This document shows, piece after piece, positions 23,008-33,292 of a stretch of DNA of 64,000 nucleotides (positions are counted from its first letter, which is position 1; each line of letters opens with the position of its first letter). Under the pieces are notes generated by a model. It did not search any database. It had not been told where the DNA came from and saw nothing but the letters and a program-made list of their open reading frames with translations. The position numbers and the translations under genes are program-made. Source of the DNA: Thinopyrum elongatum (taxonomy: Eukaryota; Streptophyta; Magnoliopsida; Poales; Poaceae); assembly GCA_011799875.1 (NCBI GenBank), contig CM022299.1, forward strand, positions 350,406,526 to 350,470,525. Reading direction: 5' to 3'.

Positions 23008-23230
23008 GGTAGGCAGCCTGGGGCCGAGAAGGGGATGGAGATGGCAGGCAAGGGGGAGGGCGGCCGCGTGTTGGGGAGGGCCGGCACCGGTGGAGGGCAG
23101 CTGCGCGTGGGGAGGGCGGCCGCGGGGGAGGGCAACCGGAGCAGTGCGGGGCGGGCCGATGAGGGTCGGAGAGAGAGTGGAGATGGAGAGTGAGGAGGAA
23201 GAGTGAGAGGTCAGGCGGGGGAGGACGATG
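23008..23230 (-). other. candidate first exon and promoter of the B3-like gene
   Basis: A GC-rich block on the minus strand ends in CTACC|gtgagtacc, a strong donor at 23007. The 5' limit is unknown; transcription would start near the CACTA terminus. A long open frame on this strand is low complexity (Pro/Ser/Ala) and I do not call it coding. Confidence 0.3.
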
Positions 23231-23510
23231 ATATGGTGGGCTGGGTAGTAGCGCGGATAGCTTCCCAACGCTACTGCTAATGTCGTCAGCTGTAGCGCAG
23301 GTCCGGGACTGGCGCTACTGCTAAGTGGGGAGGGGCAGCTCGGCCCGGGATGGCCATAATGGCAGCGCGGTTCAGCAGAACACGCTACTGCTAAGCAACT
23401 ACTTGTAGCGCTTGTCTCTAGCACACGCTACTGCTAAGTATCAGTAGCGCCTCATTTCAAAAAGTGCTACCGATAAGACTCTGTGTATAAGCTTTTCCCT
23501 AGTAGTGTCT

Positions 23511-24204
23511 AGGTGATGATCACATACATGATGATGACATTGAGCATGGCTATTATGATGAAGACGAAGAAAGTGATATTGACTATGAGGAGACTATGAG
23601 AAATCTTAGTCTCATGGCCAACTTTCATGACTACATGGCCGGAGGGAAAGAATGGATTCTCAATAGTGGATGTACTGATCATATGACCGGAGATAAGGAC
23701 ATGTTCCGTGAGCTTGCTAAAAACGATGGCCCACGCAAGTATGTAACTTTTGGAGATAACTCCAAGGGTAAGGTACTTGGCCTTGGCAAGGTGGCCATTT
23801 CCAATGATAGCTCCATCCAAAATGTTATGCTTATTGAATCTCTTGGTTACAATCTTCTTTTCGTATTTAGACTAGTCGACTTTGGTTTCAATGTTCTATT
23901 TACCGAAGTAGATTGCCAAGTGTTTTGTAGAGATAATCATAATATGGTCTTTGCCGGTATTCATAGAGGTGATCTATACATTGTTGATTTCACTAAGAGG
24001 GCCCAACCTCGTACTTGCTTAATTGCTAAATCTTCTAAAGGATGGTTATGGCATAGAAGGTTAGGTCATGTGCGCATGCGAAATCTTGATAAGCTTATTA
24101 AACGTGTTCATATCCTTGGTGTTAAAGATGTTATATTATTTGACAAGGATAGACTATGTAGTGCTTGTCAAGCAGGAAAACAGGTTGGAGGGAGGCATCC
24201 CTAG
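23511..24204 (+). pseudogene. Sirevirus protease and pre-integrase region, inactive
   Basis: It follows the CACTA element in the gag-pol frame. The acidic spacer leads to WILNSGCTDHMTGD, the aspartic protease active site in which the catalytic Asp is Asn (23662-23664). Further on, GWLWHRRLGHVRMRNLDKL and C-x2-C form the zinc-binding pre-integrase motif (H...H...C-x2-C). The frame ends in a TAG at 24202-24204. The active-site change and the stop mean no protease function. Confidence 0.8.
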
Positions 24205-25008
24205 AAAAACATCATGACCACGAGAAGACCGCTCGAGCTACTTCATATGGATCTTTTCGGTCCCAATGCATACAAGAGTCTCGGTGGTAACTCATTCGGT
24301 TTAGTCATTGTTGACGACTTTTCAAGATTCACGTGGGTATTCTTTCTTGATGACAAATCGCAGGTCCAAAAGATCTTCAAGAACTTCGCCAAGAAGGCCC
24401 AAAACCAATTTGAAGTGAAGATCAAGAAGGTTCGAAGCGATAATGGAATGGAGTTCAAGAACGCCAATGTGGATACCTTTCTTGACGAAGAGGGGGTTTC
24501 ACATGAGTTCCTGGCTACGTACACGCCTCAACAAAATGGAGTTGTTGAGAGGAAGAAATGAACACTTATCGAGATGGTGAGAATGATGCTTGATGAATAC
24601 AGGATGCCAAGACACTTTTGGGCGGAAGCGGTTGAGACAGCTTGTCATGCTATGAATCAACTATATCTTCACAAGCTTCTCCGCAAAACGGCATATGAGC
24701 TACTCACCGGTAACAAACCCCAAGTTGGATACTTTCGAGTATTTGGCTCAAAATGCTACATTCTTGATAAGCATCGTCACTCGAAATTTGCTCCTAAATC
24801 TCATGAAGGTTTCCTACTTAGTTATGGTTCAAACTCTCACACTTATCGTGTCTACAACAATTTCACCCGAAAGGTTGAAGAGACGGTAGATGTGAAGTTT
24901 GATGAATCTAACGGCTCGCAAGTAGAGCAATTGCCAATTGGTGTAGGACACAAAGATCCATCGGAAGCAATCCAAGATTTGTCCATTGGCAAGATTCATC
25001 CAACGTAG
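24205..25008 (+). pseudogene. Sirevirus integrase, broken
   Basis: The catalytic triad is present: Asp in LLHMDLFGP, Asp in VRSDNGMEF and Glu in NGVVERKK. A TGA at 24559-24561 breaks the frame right after the Glu, and the rest (24574-25008: HFWAEAVETACHAMNQLYL, FRVFGSKCYILDK) is the C-terminal part. It ends in a TAG near 25006. Both stops are one C-to-T change from a sense codon. Confidence 0.8.
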
Positions 25009-25338
25009 GTGAAGGAGAGTACTTCGTCCATTCAAGTGGAAGCCTCAACTTCACATCAAGGTGAACCACAAGTTGACTTGGAGGCATCCACAAGTGGAAC
25101 ACGTCAAGATGGAGGAAATGAGGAAGTACAACAAGATGAACCACCTCGACCTCCTTCTCCACCTCCACAAGAGAACAACAACGCCACCAACAATGAAGAA
25201 TAATAAGATGATGAGGATGTTCCACCCCACCCCAAGCAAAAGCTCTCACAAGTTCGAGCAAGAGTCACAAGAGATCATCCCGTCGAACAAATCTTCGATG
25301 GCATTCAAACCGGGAGAATCACTCGCTCTATAACTCGT
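25009..25338 (+). pseudogene. integrase to reverse transcriptase spacer of the Sirevirus
   Basis: A Ser/Thr/Glu/Pro-rich linker (EASTSGTRQDGGNEEVQQDE, RPPSPPPQEN) normal for Copia polyproteins between integrase and reverse transcriptase, with a stop at about 25201. Confidence 0.6.
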
Positions 25339-26514
25339 TTGGCTAACTTTTGTGAACATTACTCATTCACCTCTAGTGTTGAACCTATGAAGGTAGAAGA
25401 AGCTCTTGAGGATCCGAATTGGATAAATGCTATGCATGAAGAACTACACAACTTCGAGAGGAATCAAGTATGGAGATTGGTCGACAAGCCCAACGACGAT
25501 CATAATGTCATTCGAACCAAATGGGTGTTTCGGAATAAGCAAGATGAAGATGGACAAGTTGTACGCAACAAGGCCCGTCTCGTCGCTCAAGGCTACACTC
25601 AAGTCAAAGGTAGGACTATGGTGAGACATACGCCCCCGTTGCTAGACTTGAGTCCATTCGCATTTTACTTGCTTATGCCAATCACCATGATATCACTTTA
25701 TATCAAATGGACATTAAAAGTGCTTTTCTAAATGGGGAAATTGAGGAGGAAGTTTATGTTAAACAACCTCCTGGCTTTGTTAATCCCAAGAAACCTAATC
25801 ATGTCTACAAACTTCATAAAGCTCTTTATGGTCTTAAACAAGCCCCTAGAGCTTGGTATAAATGCTTGACTAAGTTTCTTATTGAAAAAAGGCTTTGAAA
25901 TTGGGAAAATTGATTCTACACTTTTTACTAAAAGGGTTAATAGTGAATTATTTGTGTGCCAAATTTATGTGGATGATACCATATTTGGTTCTACTAACCC
26001 CCATTTTAGTGAAAAGTTTGGAAGGCAAATGTCGGAGAAGTTTGAGATGTTTATGATGAGTGAACTCAAATTTTTCCTTGGATTGCAAATCAAGCAAACT
26101 AAGGAAGGTACCTTTGTCTCACAAACAAAGTATACCAAGGATCTTTTTAAGAAGTTCAACATGCAAGAAAGCAAAGGTATGAAGACACCCATGCCTACTA
26201 GTGGACATCTTGACTTGACTAAGGATGGCAATCCGGTTGACCAAAAGGTTTACCGTTCTATGATTGGTTCATTGTTATATCTATGTGCCTCCCGTCCCAA
26301 TATTATGCTAAGTGTGTGCATGTGTGCACGATATCAAGCGGCTCCTAAAGAGTGTCATCTTAAGGCCGTGAAAAGGATAGCGAGATACTTAATTCATACA
26401 CCAAACTTTGGCATTTGGTATCCTAAGAGGTCATCTTTTGATCTTGTTGGCTACTCTGATTTGGACTATGCCAGTGACAAGGTTGATAGGAAGTCCACTT
26501 CGGGTACTTGTTAA
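25339..26514 (+). pseudogene. Sirevirus reverse transcriptase, frameshifted
   Basis: It starts in the typical WINAMHEELHNFERNQVWRL region, then TKWVFRNKQDEDG and KARLVAQGYTQVKG. A frameshift near 25612 is followed by MDIKSAFLNGEIEEEVYVKQ and LYGLKQAPRAWY, then a second frameshift in an A run near 25870. The active site reads YVDD (25966-25977). The C-terminal part (GSLLYLCASRPNIMLSVCMC, YSDLDYASDKVDRKSTSG) ends in TAA at 26512-26514. Domain order and residues are otherwise normal. Confidence 0.82.
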
Positions 26515-26898
26515 TTTCTTGGTAGATCCCTTGTGTCTTGGTACTCCAAGAAACAAAACTCGGTATCCTTATCCACCGCCGAAGCGGAATACATTGCCGT
26601 CGGATCATGTTGTGCTCAGCTACTTTGGATGACCCAAACTCTTAAAGATTATGGGATACACATGAAACATTTTCCATTGCTTTGTGACAATGAAAGTGCT
26701 ATTAATATTGCTCACAATCCCATGCAACATTCTCGAACTAAGCATATTGAAGTTCGTCATCATTTCATTCGAGATCATGTTGTTAAAGGAGACATCAATC
26801 TTAAGCATGTTCGTACCGATAAGCAATTGGCGGATATATTCACCAAACGGATTCAATCCATAACATCCCTTATTCAATCCATAATCAAGAATAATTAG
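26515..26898 (+). pseudogene. Sirevirus RNase H domain
   Basis: It continues the polyprotein after the TAA: SWYSKKQNSVSLSTAEAEYI, then LLCDNESAINIAHNP and RTKHIEVRHHFIRDHV, the usual Copia RNase H motifs. It ends with TAG at 26896-26898. Confidence 0.82.
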
Positions 26899-28996
26899 GA
26901 TTTCTAAAGATATTTGCCGTTTGAGAGGTGAATTGAATATCATTGATGCCTCAAACTTGGAATAGAAATTCCATTTGGATACATGCAAGGCATGAGCCTC
27001 TTTATGACTAATCCTTGATATTTCTCTTATGATGATGATCAACTATCTTGGATGTGTTTTTGCACCCTTGCATGTTATCTATCCCATGTAGGTACTTGGA
27101 TGAGCCTAAAACTATGATATTGCAAGTTACTCACATTTTGAGCAATTTCTACATCACCAAGTTCCTATGAATTGGTTGTTGAATTCAAGGAAGCATGAAC
27201 TCACTCAACATATCCTTTGACTATTTCAATGTATCATATTTCAATTGGTATCAAGTTTCATGATTGTCAATTTGGATACACAAGTGCTCTTCCTTGCAAA
27301 ACTAACCCATGTAGGAAGATGAACTTCAGCTCCAAAGGGTGCTCCCGACTACATCAACCTTGAGCATCCAACACAAGTTCAACTACATGATCAAGATCAA
27401 CACCACAACCCAAGGTATGTCATTCCATCTTAGAGAAGCTTTACTCCAAGTCATGAGTTAAAGCAACTCAACAAGATGTGAATACACCAAAATGCTTAAA
27501 CGAAAAATGGCAACCCCATTTTGAGCTTAAACGGTGAGTATGACCTACGATCAAGTGATCTCACTTGACTCCTCAGTCAATATACTCTAACATAGGTGAC
27601 TTTGTCACCGACCATCTCTAGATGAAGTTCTCTAGTGTTCTTTTTGCATTTCCATTTGCATGTTTTCTTGCCATTATGACACTTTTCTAAATAAAAAAAC
27701 TTCAACTAGATCTCTTTTTGCTTTCTGTCATTTGTCTGAGTTTCTATAGTTAATTCATTGCAAATCTTTATGACAATTCCTTGCAAATCCTTGTGAGATT
27801 TCATTTGCCAAGTGAGCTGAGTTCATAAAATTTTGCTCTACGTTGAACTCGGTCTCACCGATCCAAGCCCATCGGCTAGATCGAAATACAGGGTTCCCTT
27901 GTACATAGTTCATCGGTACAACCGACAAGGACTAGCTCGGTCTAACCGATGAGCGCCTTCTGTGGCTCTGCTATCTCGGAGTCACCGATGGAATCAGATC
28001 GGCGTCACCGATTTCAACACTGAGAAAACATTTTTGTCATTTGATATTGCCTATTTTCTTCAGCTCCACTCAATGATTCTTTTCCTCTATTAGCATCTTA
28101 AGCCGCATGCTGCTTTGTAGTGACTCTCAAGGACCACACCTACTTGGCTCATATTCCAGAAGCACCCTTCTTGGAAATTGATGTCAAAGGGAGAGAGAGA
28201 GCACATCAAAGCTTATCAAATGAGCTTATCAATCAGAGAGCACATCTAAGCTCTTCTACAGATGCTTGTTAACAAGAGGAGAGAAGTCACATGTCTTTAA
28301 GAGGGGAAGACATGTTAGCATGATTGAATCTAGTTCTGCTCTGTCTTAATTGACCTATCCTTGATCTGATTTTATCATTGCTCTGATTTTATCTCACCCT
28401 ACCATCTCCCATTATCCAATATCAGATTCAGGGGGAGAAAGAGTCTATGCCTAAGGGGAGAAAAAATCTTTGGAACTTATTGCAAATCTTTAATCTTTGG
28501 GGACATGTCTATATCTAAATGAAGTACTCACTTTGTATTACTCACCCATTACATGTCATCCCAGTCTTGGTATTCTTGTGGATCTTGAATCCTTCTAGTT
28601 TGGAGTGCTGTTGTGTTATCTAACTGTTTTTCTCAAGTCTACTCCTTCAAAAGTCAGCTCAAGAACCATAAGGTAAGTATATGCATCACATTCATGTGCA
28701 TGATGATCTCTTACTATTGCACATATTGTTTGCAAGAGGGATTCATAAACATGAAGGTACATCTTTCAACCATATTGACTGCTCTGATGCATATAGCCAA
28801 GATACATGTAACTCATTGCTTACTCTGTCATGATATGCATCCACATGTTCTTCCATGTTATCTTTACATGATTGCATACAGGTAGGGGGAGCTTATGCAT
28901 GTTACATGTTTTTTCCAAAGCTTTGCTTACTACTCTTCATATCATTTACTTAAAGCTTTGATGTATGTTGTCATGAATTACCAAAAAGGGGGGGAT
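26899..28996 (+). other. 3' non-coding region of the Maximus-like element
   Basis: 2.1 kb without coding. It includes CGGTNNNACCG-type words at 27850-28010 and several purine tracts (cagggggagaaagag near 28430, aaggggagaaaaaat near 28453, taggggga near 28883), ending in the main polypurine tract aaaaagggggggga (28983-28995) just before the 3' LTR. Multiple purine tracts are a known Sirevirus feature. No envelope-like gene is visible here. Confidence 0.6.
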
Positions 28997-30581
28997 TGAA
29001 AGCACAAGTGCTCCCTAGGTGATTTTGGTAATTAATGTCAACATGTCTCTTGTTGGACTAATAGTTTTATCTAGTGTATTTCAGACAAGTTCAACTATGG
29101 CGTGGAAAGGACAAGAGGATGTGGAACCCCTTCAAAATGCTAAGGACAAATATTGGCAAAAGCTCAAGACTCTTCAATTTTATTTTAGTTATCCAAGATC
29201 ACATTGAGTCCATAGTAAAGCCAATAATATTAAAAGGGGATGAGGTGTTGCTTAATGGCTTGCTTGCTCAAATGCTTAGTGATATTGCTCCAAAACCCTC
29301 AGCCACTTTCTCCATCCAAATATGTCAAAATCCTAAACTACAACTCGGCCCCACCGATTCTTTCTATCCGGCGCCATCGAGTTCATATGACATAGCCACA
29401 GCCAGAAACCCTAACAGTTAGGTCTCACCGATACGGGTCTCAGTCTCACCGAGATGGCCTTGCCAACACTCTGTCACTTATTGCATTTATTTCGGTCTCA
29501 CCGAGTTATGCAATCGGTCTCACCGAGTTGGCTTGACAAATTCTTTGTTGCCTTATTGCTTCACTTCGGTCTCACCAAGTTGATGCGATCGGCGCCATCG
29601 AGATGATGTTTGCCCTAAGCCCTAGCACATCGGTCCCACCGAGTTGTTCTACTCAGTCCCACCGAGATTCCTAATGTTTACATTTTTGAACAGATTGGTG
29701 CCACCGAGTTTAACTATTCAGTCCCACTGAGATGAGTCAAACATGTATAACGGTTGGATTTTTTGTTGAGGCTATATATACCCCTCCACCCCCTTCTCCA
29801 TTAGAGAGAGAGCCATCAAATTGTGCCTACACTTCCACCATAAATTTTCTGAGAGAGAACCACCTACTCATGTGTTGAGATCAAGACATTCCAATCCTAC
29901 CACAAGAATCTTGATTTCTAGCCTTCCCCAAGTTGCTTTCCACTCAAATCATCTTTCCACCATAGCCAAATCTGAGAGAGAGAATTGAGTGTTGGGGAGA
30001 CTATCATTTGAAGCACAAGAGCAAGGAGTTCATCATCAACACACCATCAATTACCTTTTGGAGAGTGGTGTCTCCTAGATTGGTTAGGTGTCGCTTGGGA
30101 GCCTCCGTCAAGATGTGGAGTTGAACCAAGAAGTTTGTAAGGGCAAGGAGATAGCCTACTTCATGAAGATCTACCCGAGTAAGGCAAGTCCTTCGTGGGC
30201 GATGGCCGTGGGATAGACAAGGTTGCTTCTTTGTGGACCCTTCGTGGGTGGAGCCCTCCGTGGTCTCACGCAGTCATTACCCTTCGTGGGTTGAAGTCTC
30301 CATAAATGTGGACGTACGATTGCACCACCTATCGGAACCACGCCAAAAATCTCCGTGTCTCCATTGCGTTTGCAAACTCCAATCCCATCTCTTTACTTTC
30401 TTGCAACTTGCATGCTTTACTCTTTCCGCTGCATATACTCTTGTCATGCTTGCTTGAAATGTATTGAGAGTGCTTTAACATGGGCTAAACTCAACCTTAA
30501 CTTGAAGAAATTTAAAACTGCCACTTTTACATGTTAAGGGTCTAATCACCCCCCTCTAGACCCCTCTTCTCGATCCTCTCA
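28997..30581 (+). repeat. 3' LTR of the Maximus-like element
   Basis: 1585 bp, TGAAAGCACAAGTGC...GATCCTCTCA, followed by the target duplication catca. A TATA box (ctatatata) is at 29772-29780. At about 29480 it preserves the site into which giant element copy 1 inserted in the other LTR. Confidence 0.92.
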
Positions 30582-31188
30582 CATCACACAACACCTCTTT
30601 GGGCCACATGTAGGTGGTGGTTGTCCTAGGACACTCGCTCGCGTGTGACCCTATCTCTGGGCCCGCGAAGTTGTTGTCCATCACTTTGACCTACAGCGAG
30701 AGAGGTTAATTTGACCAATAAGGATGATTCTTTTTGGTTTGTGTTACGGTAGGAGTATATAGTACGCATCGAAGAGGGGGGACGGGACCAGCATATACTA
30801 CGCGTCATGAACCTCGCTCTGTGTGGGGACTTTCCGGTTTCCGAGGTAAGTGCCAGATGAAAGTTTTTCATTGGGTATTCAAACATCACACAACACCTCT
30901 TTGGGCCACATGCAGGTGGTGGTTGTCCTATAGAACACTCACACGCATGTGACGCTTCCATCTGTGGGCCTGCGAGGTCGTCGTCCATCACTTTGACCCA
31001 ACGAGAGAGGTTAATTTGACCGACAAGGAGGATTATTTTTGGTTTGTGTTACGTAGGAGTATATATATAGTACGCGTCGAAGAGGGGGGAGGGGACCAGC
31101 ATATACTACGCTTCATGAACCTCACTCCTTGTGGGGACTTTTACGGTTTTTGAGGCAGGTGCCACATCAAAGTTGTTCATTGGGTATT
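30582..31188 (+). repeat. right part of the 303-bp tandem array
   Basis: Two adjacent units start catcacacaacacctctttg at 30582 and 30885 (period 303 bp). Each contains gtggtggttgtcct, a gagagaggttaatttgacc segment, agtatatagtacgc and ggggaccagcatatactacg. It is cut at 31188 by the next retrotransposon. Confidence 0.8.
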
Positions 31189-32765
31189 TGTAGGATCGAA
31201 AGTATGTCTAGAGGGGGGGTGATTAGACTACTTGACCAAATAAAAATCTTTCCTTTTCCCAATTTTAGTTGTGGGCAGATTTTAGCAATTATGAAAAGTC
31301 AAGCAATCAACCTACACATGCAATTCTAAGAGTATAGCTGCGGAAAGTAAAGCATTGCATATGAAGGTAAAGGGAAGGGTTTGGAGAAGGCAAACACAAT
31401 GGAGACACAAAGATTTTTGCATGGTTTCGATAGGTGGTGCTATCGTACGTCCACGTTGATGGAGACTTCAACCCACGAAGGGTAACGGTTGCGCGAGTCC
31501 ACGGAGGGCTCCACCCATGAAGGGTCCATGAAGGAGCAACCTTGTCTATACCACCATGGCCATCGCCCACGAAGGACTTGCCTCACTCGGGTAGATCTTC
31601 ACGAAGTAGGTGATCTCCTTGCCCCTACAAACTTCTTGGTTCACCTCCACATCATGACGGAGGCTCCCAAGCGACACCTAACTAATCTAGGAGACACCAC
31701 TCTCCAAAAGGTTATAGACGGTGTGTTGATGATAAACTCTTTGCTCTTGTGCTTCAAATAATAGTCTCCCCAACACTCAACTCTCTCTCACATATTTGGC
31801 TATGGTGGAATAGGGATTTGAGTGGAAAGCAACTTGGGGAAGGCTAGAAATCAAGGTTCAAATGGTTGGAATGGAATCTCTTGATCTCAACACGTGAGTA
31901 GGTGGTTCTCTCTCAAAAAATTAATGGTTGAAGTGTAGGCACGTTCTGATGGATCTCTCACTAATGGAGAGGGGGTGCAGGGGTATATATAGCCTCCACA
32001 CAAAATTCAACTGTTACACACTTTTGACTCATCTCAGTGGCACCGATTAGTTAAACTCAGTGGCATCGATCTGTTCAAAAATATGAACATTGGGAATCTC
32101 GGTGGGATCGACTAGAACAATTCGTTGGGATCGACGTGCTAGGGCTTAGGGCAAACCTCATCTCGGTGGCACCAATTGCATCAGGTCGGTGAGACCGAAG
32201 TGAAGCAATAAGGCAACAGAGAGTTGGCGAGCCATCTTGGTGAGACCGATTGCAATTCTCGGTGAGACCAAAATAATTGCAACAAGTAACAGAGAGTTGG
32301 CACGGCCATATCGGTGAGACCGACATCCGTATCAGTGTAACAAACTGTTAGGGTTTTGGCTGTGGCTATGTCAGAATGAACTTGGTGGCTCCGTATAGAA
32401 ATTATTGGTGGGGTTGAGTTGGAGTTTAGGGTTTTGACATATTTGGATAGATAAAGTGGCTCAGGGTTTTGGAGCAATATCACTAAGCACTTTGAGCAAG
32501 TAGACCATTATGCAACACCCCACCCCCTTTTAATAGTATTGGCTTTCCTATGGACTCAATGTGATCTTGGATCACTTAAATAAAGATGAAGAGTCTTGAG
32601 GTTTTGCCAATCCTTGTCCTTAGCATTTTGAGGGGTCCACATCTCTATGTCATGCCATGCCAATCACTGAACTTCCTGAAATATTTATCTTGAATGGACA
32701 TTATTTCAATGAGATATATGTTGTTATGAATTACCAAAACCACCCGGGGATTAGTTGCACTTTCA
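31189..32765 (-). repeat. 3' LTR of the minus-strand Sirevirus relative
   Basis: 1577 bp. On the minus strand it starts TGAAAGTGCAACTAATCCC and ends TACA. The polypurine tract is at 32766-32779 (minus aaaaagggggagat). It is related to the LTR at 28997-30581 over the 3' half. A TATA box lies at 31983-31991 on the minus strand. CGGTNNNACCG words are numerous at 32040-32330. Confidence 0.88.
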
Positions 32766-33292
32766 ATCTCCCCCTTTTTGGTAATTGATGACAACATATA
32801 GATCAAAGCTTCGACAAATGATTAAATGAATGAAATACATCGTCGCTTTGAGAAGTATGTGATAAGTAAGAGCTCCCCCTAAATTTGTGCATTATTAAAA
32901 ATTTACGTTTGAATGCAAATGCACAATCGATTAGGATCATGGGTCACTCTTCCATGTCACATACATCTTGGTGGAGCGCACAAAATGATAAGAGTGAAAT
33001 AACATGCACGCATCACCAAAGACATAAGTGAATGATCATACACAAATAATTGTAGGGATAAGCATTAAGTACACATTAAGCAAAGTATGATCAACCACAT
33101 AGGAACATAGTATCTCAGAAGCATCAAACAGTCAAGTAGCATGGATCAAACGAACATAGTAGCAAAAACTCAATAAAACCAAAGAGCAAAAGCGAGACAC
33201 TCTCTCTCTCGAAGCCTAATGATCTATACAATTTCTCCCCCTTTGGCAACAAGTTCCAAAAAGTTCAAAAAGGTATAGAGCTATGCGTCTCT

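Larger units (their letters stand above)
19467..23507. mobile_element. non-autonomous CACTA transposon carrying a cellular-type gene
   Basis: Terminal inverted repeats CACTACTCGGGAAAAGC (19467-19483) and GCTTTTCCCTAGTAGTG (23491-23507) are flanked by the 3-bp duplication tct (19464-19466 and 23508-23510). Subterminal copies of agcagtagcgc in both orientations lie at 19485-19720 and 23240-23460, as expected for transposase binding sites. No transposase gene is present. The interior holds a spliced B3-like gene on the minus strand (20447-21549), two tandem hairpins, a 188-bp fold-back and a short tandem repeat. Confidence 0.9.
11454..30581 (+). mobile_element. Maximus-like Sirevirus (Copia), with three nested insertions
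   Basis: LTRs begin TGAAAGCACAAGTGCTCCC and end GATCCTCTCA. A 5-bp target duplication catca stands at 11449-11453 and 30582-30586. The primer site TTGGTATCAAAGC follows the 5' LTR and a purine tract (aaaaagggggggga) precedes the 3' LTR. Removing the three nested elements leaves about 9.2 kb. Gag starts at 17339, and pol domains follow in Copia order at 23511-26898. A long non-coding 3' region with extra purine tracts and arrays of CGGTNNNACCG words is typical of Sireviruses. Pol is broken by several stops and frameshifts, and the gag zinc knuckle region is missing, so the copy is defective. Confidence 0.88.

Noticed and set aside
22945..23424. 159-codon minus-strand frame at the CACTA end
   Set aside because: Overlaps the subterminal repeats and contains a good splice donor in the middle. 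Better read as promoter and leader exon of the B3-like gene.
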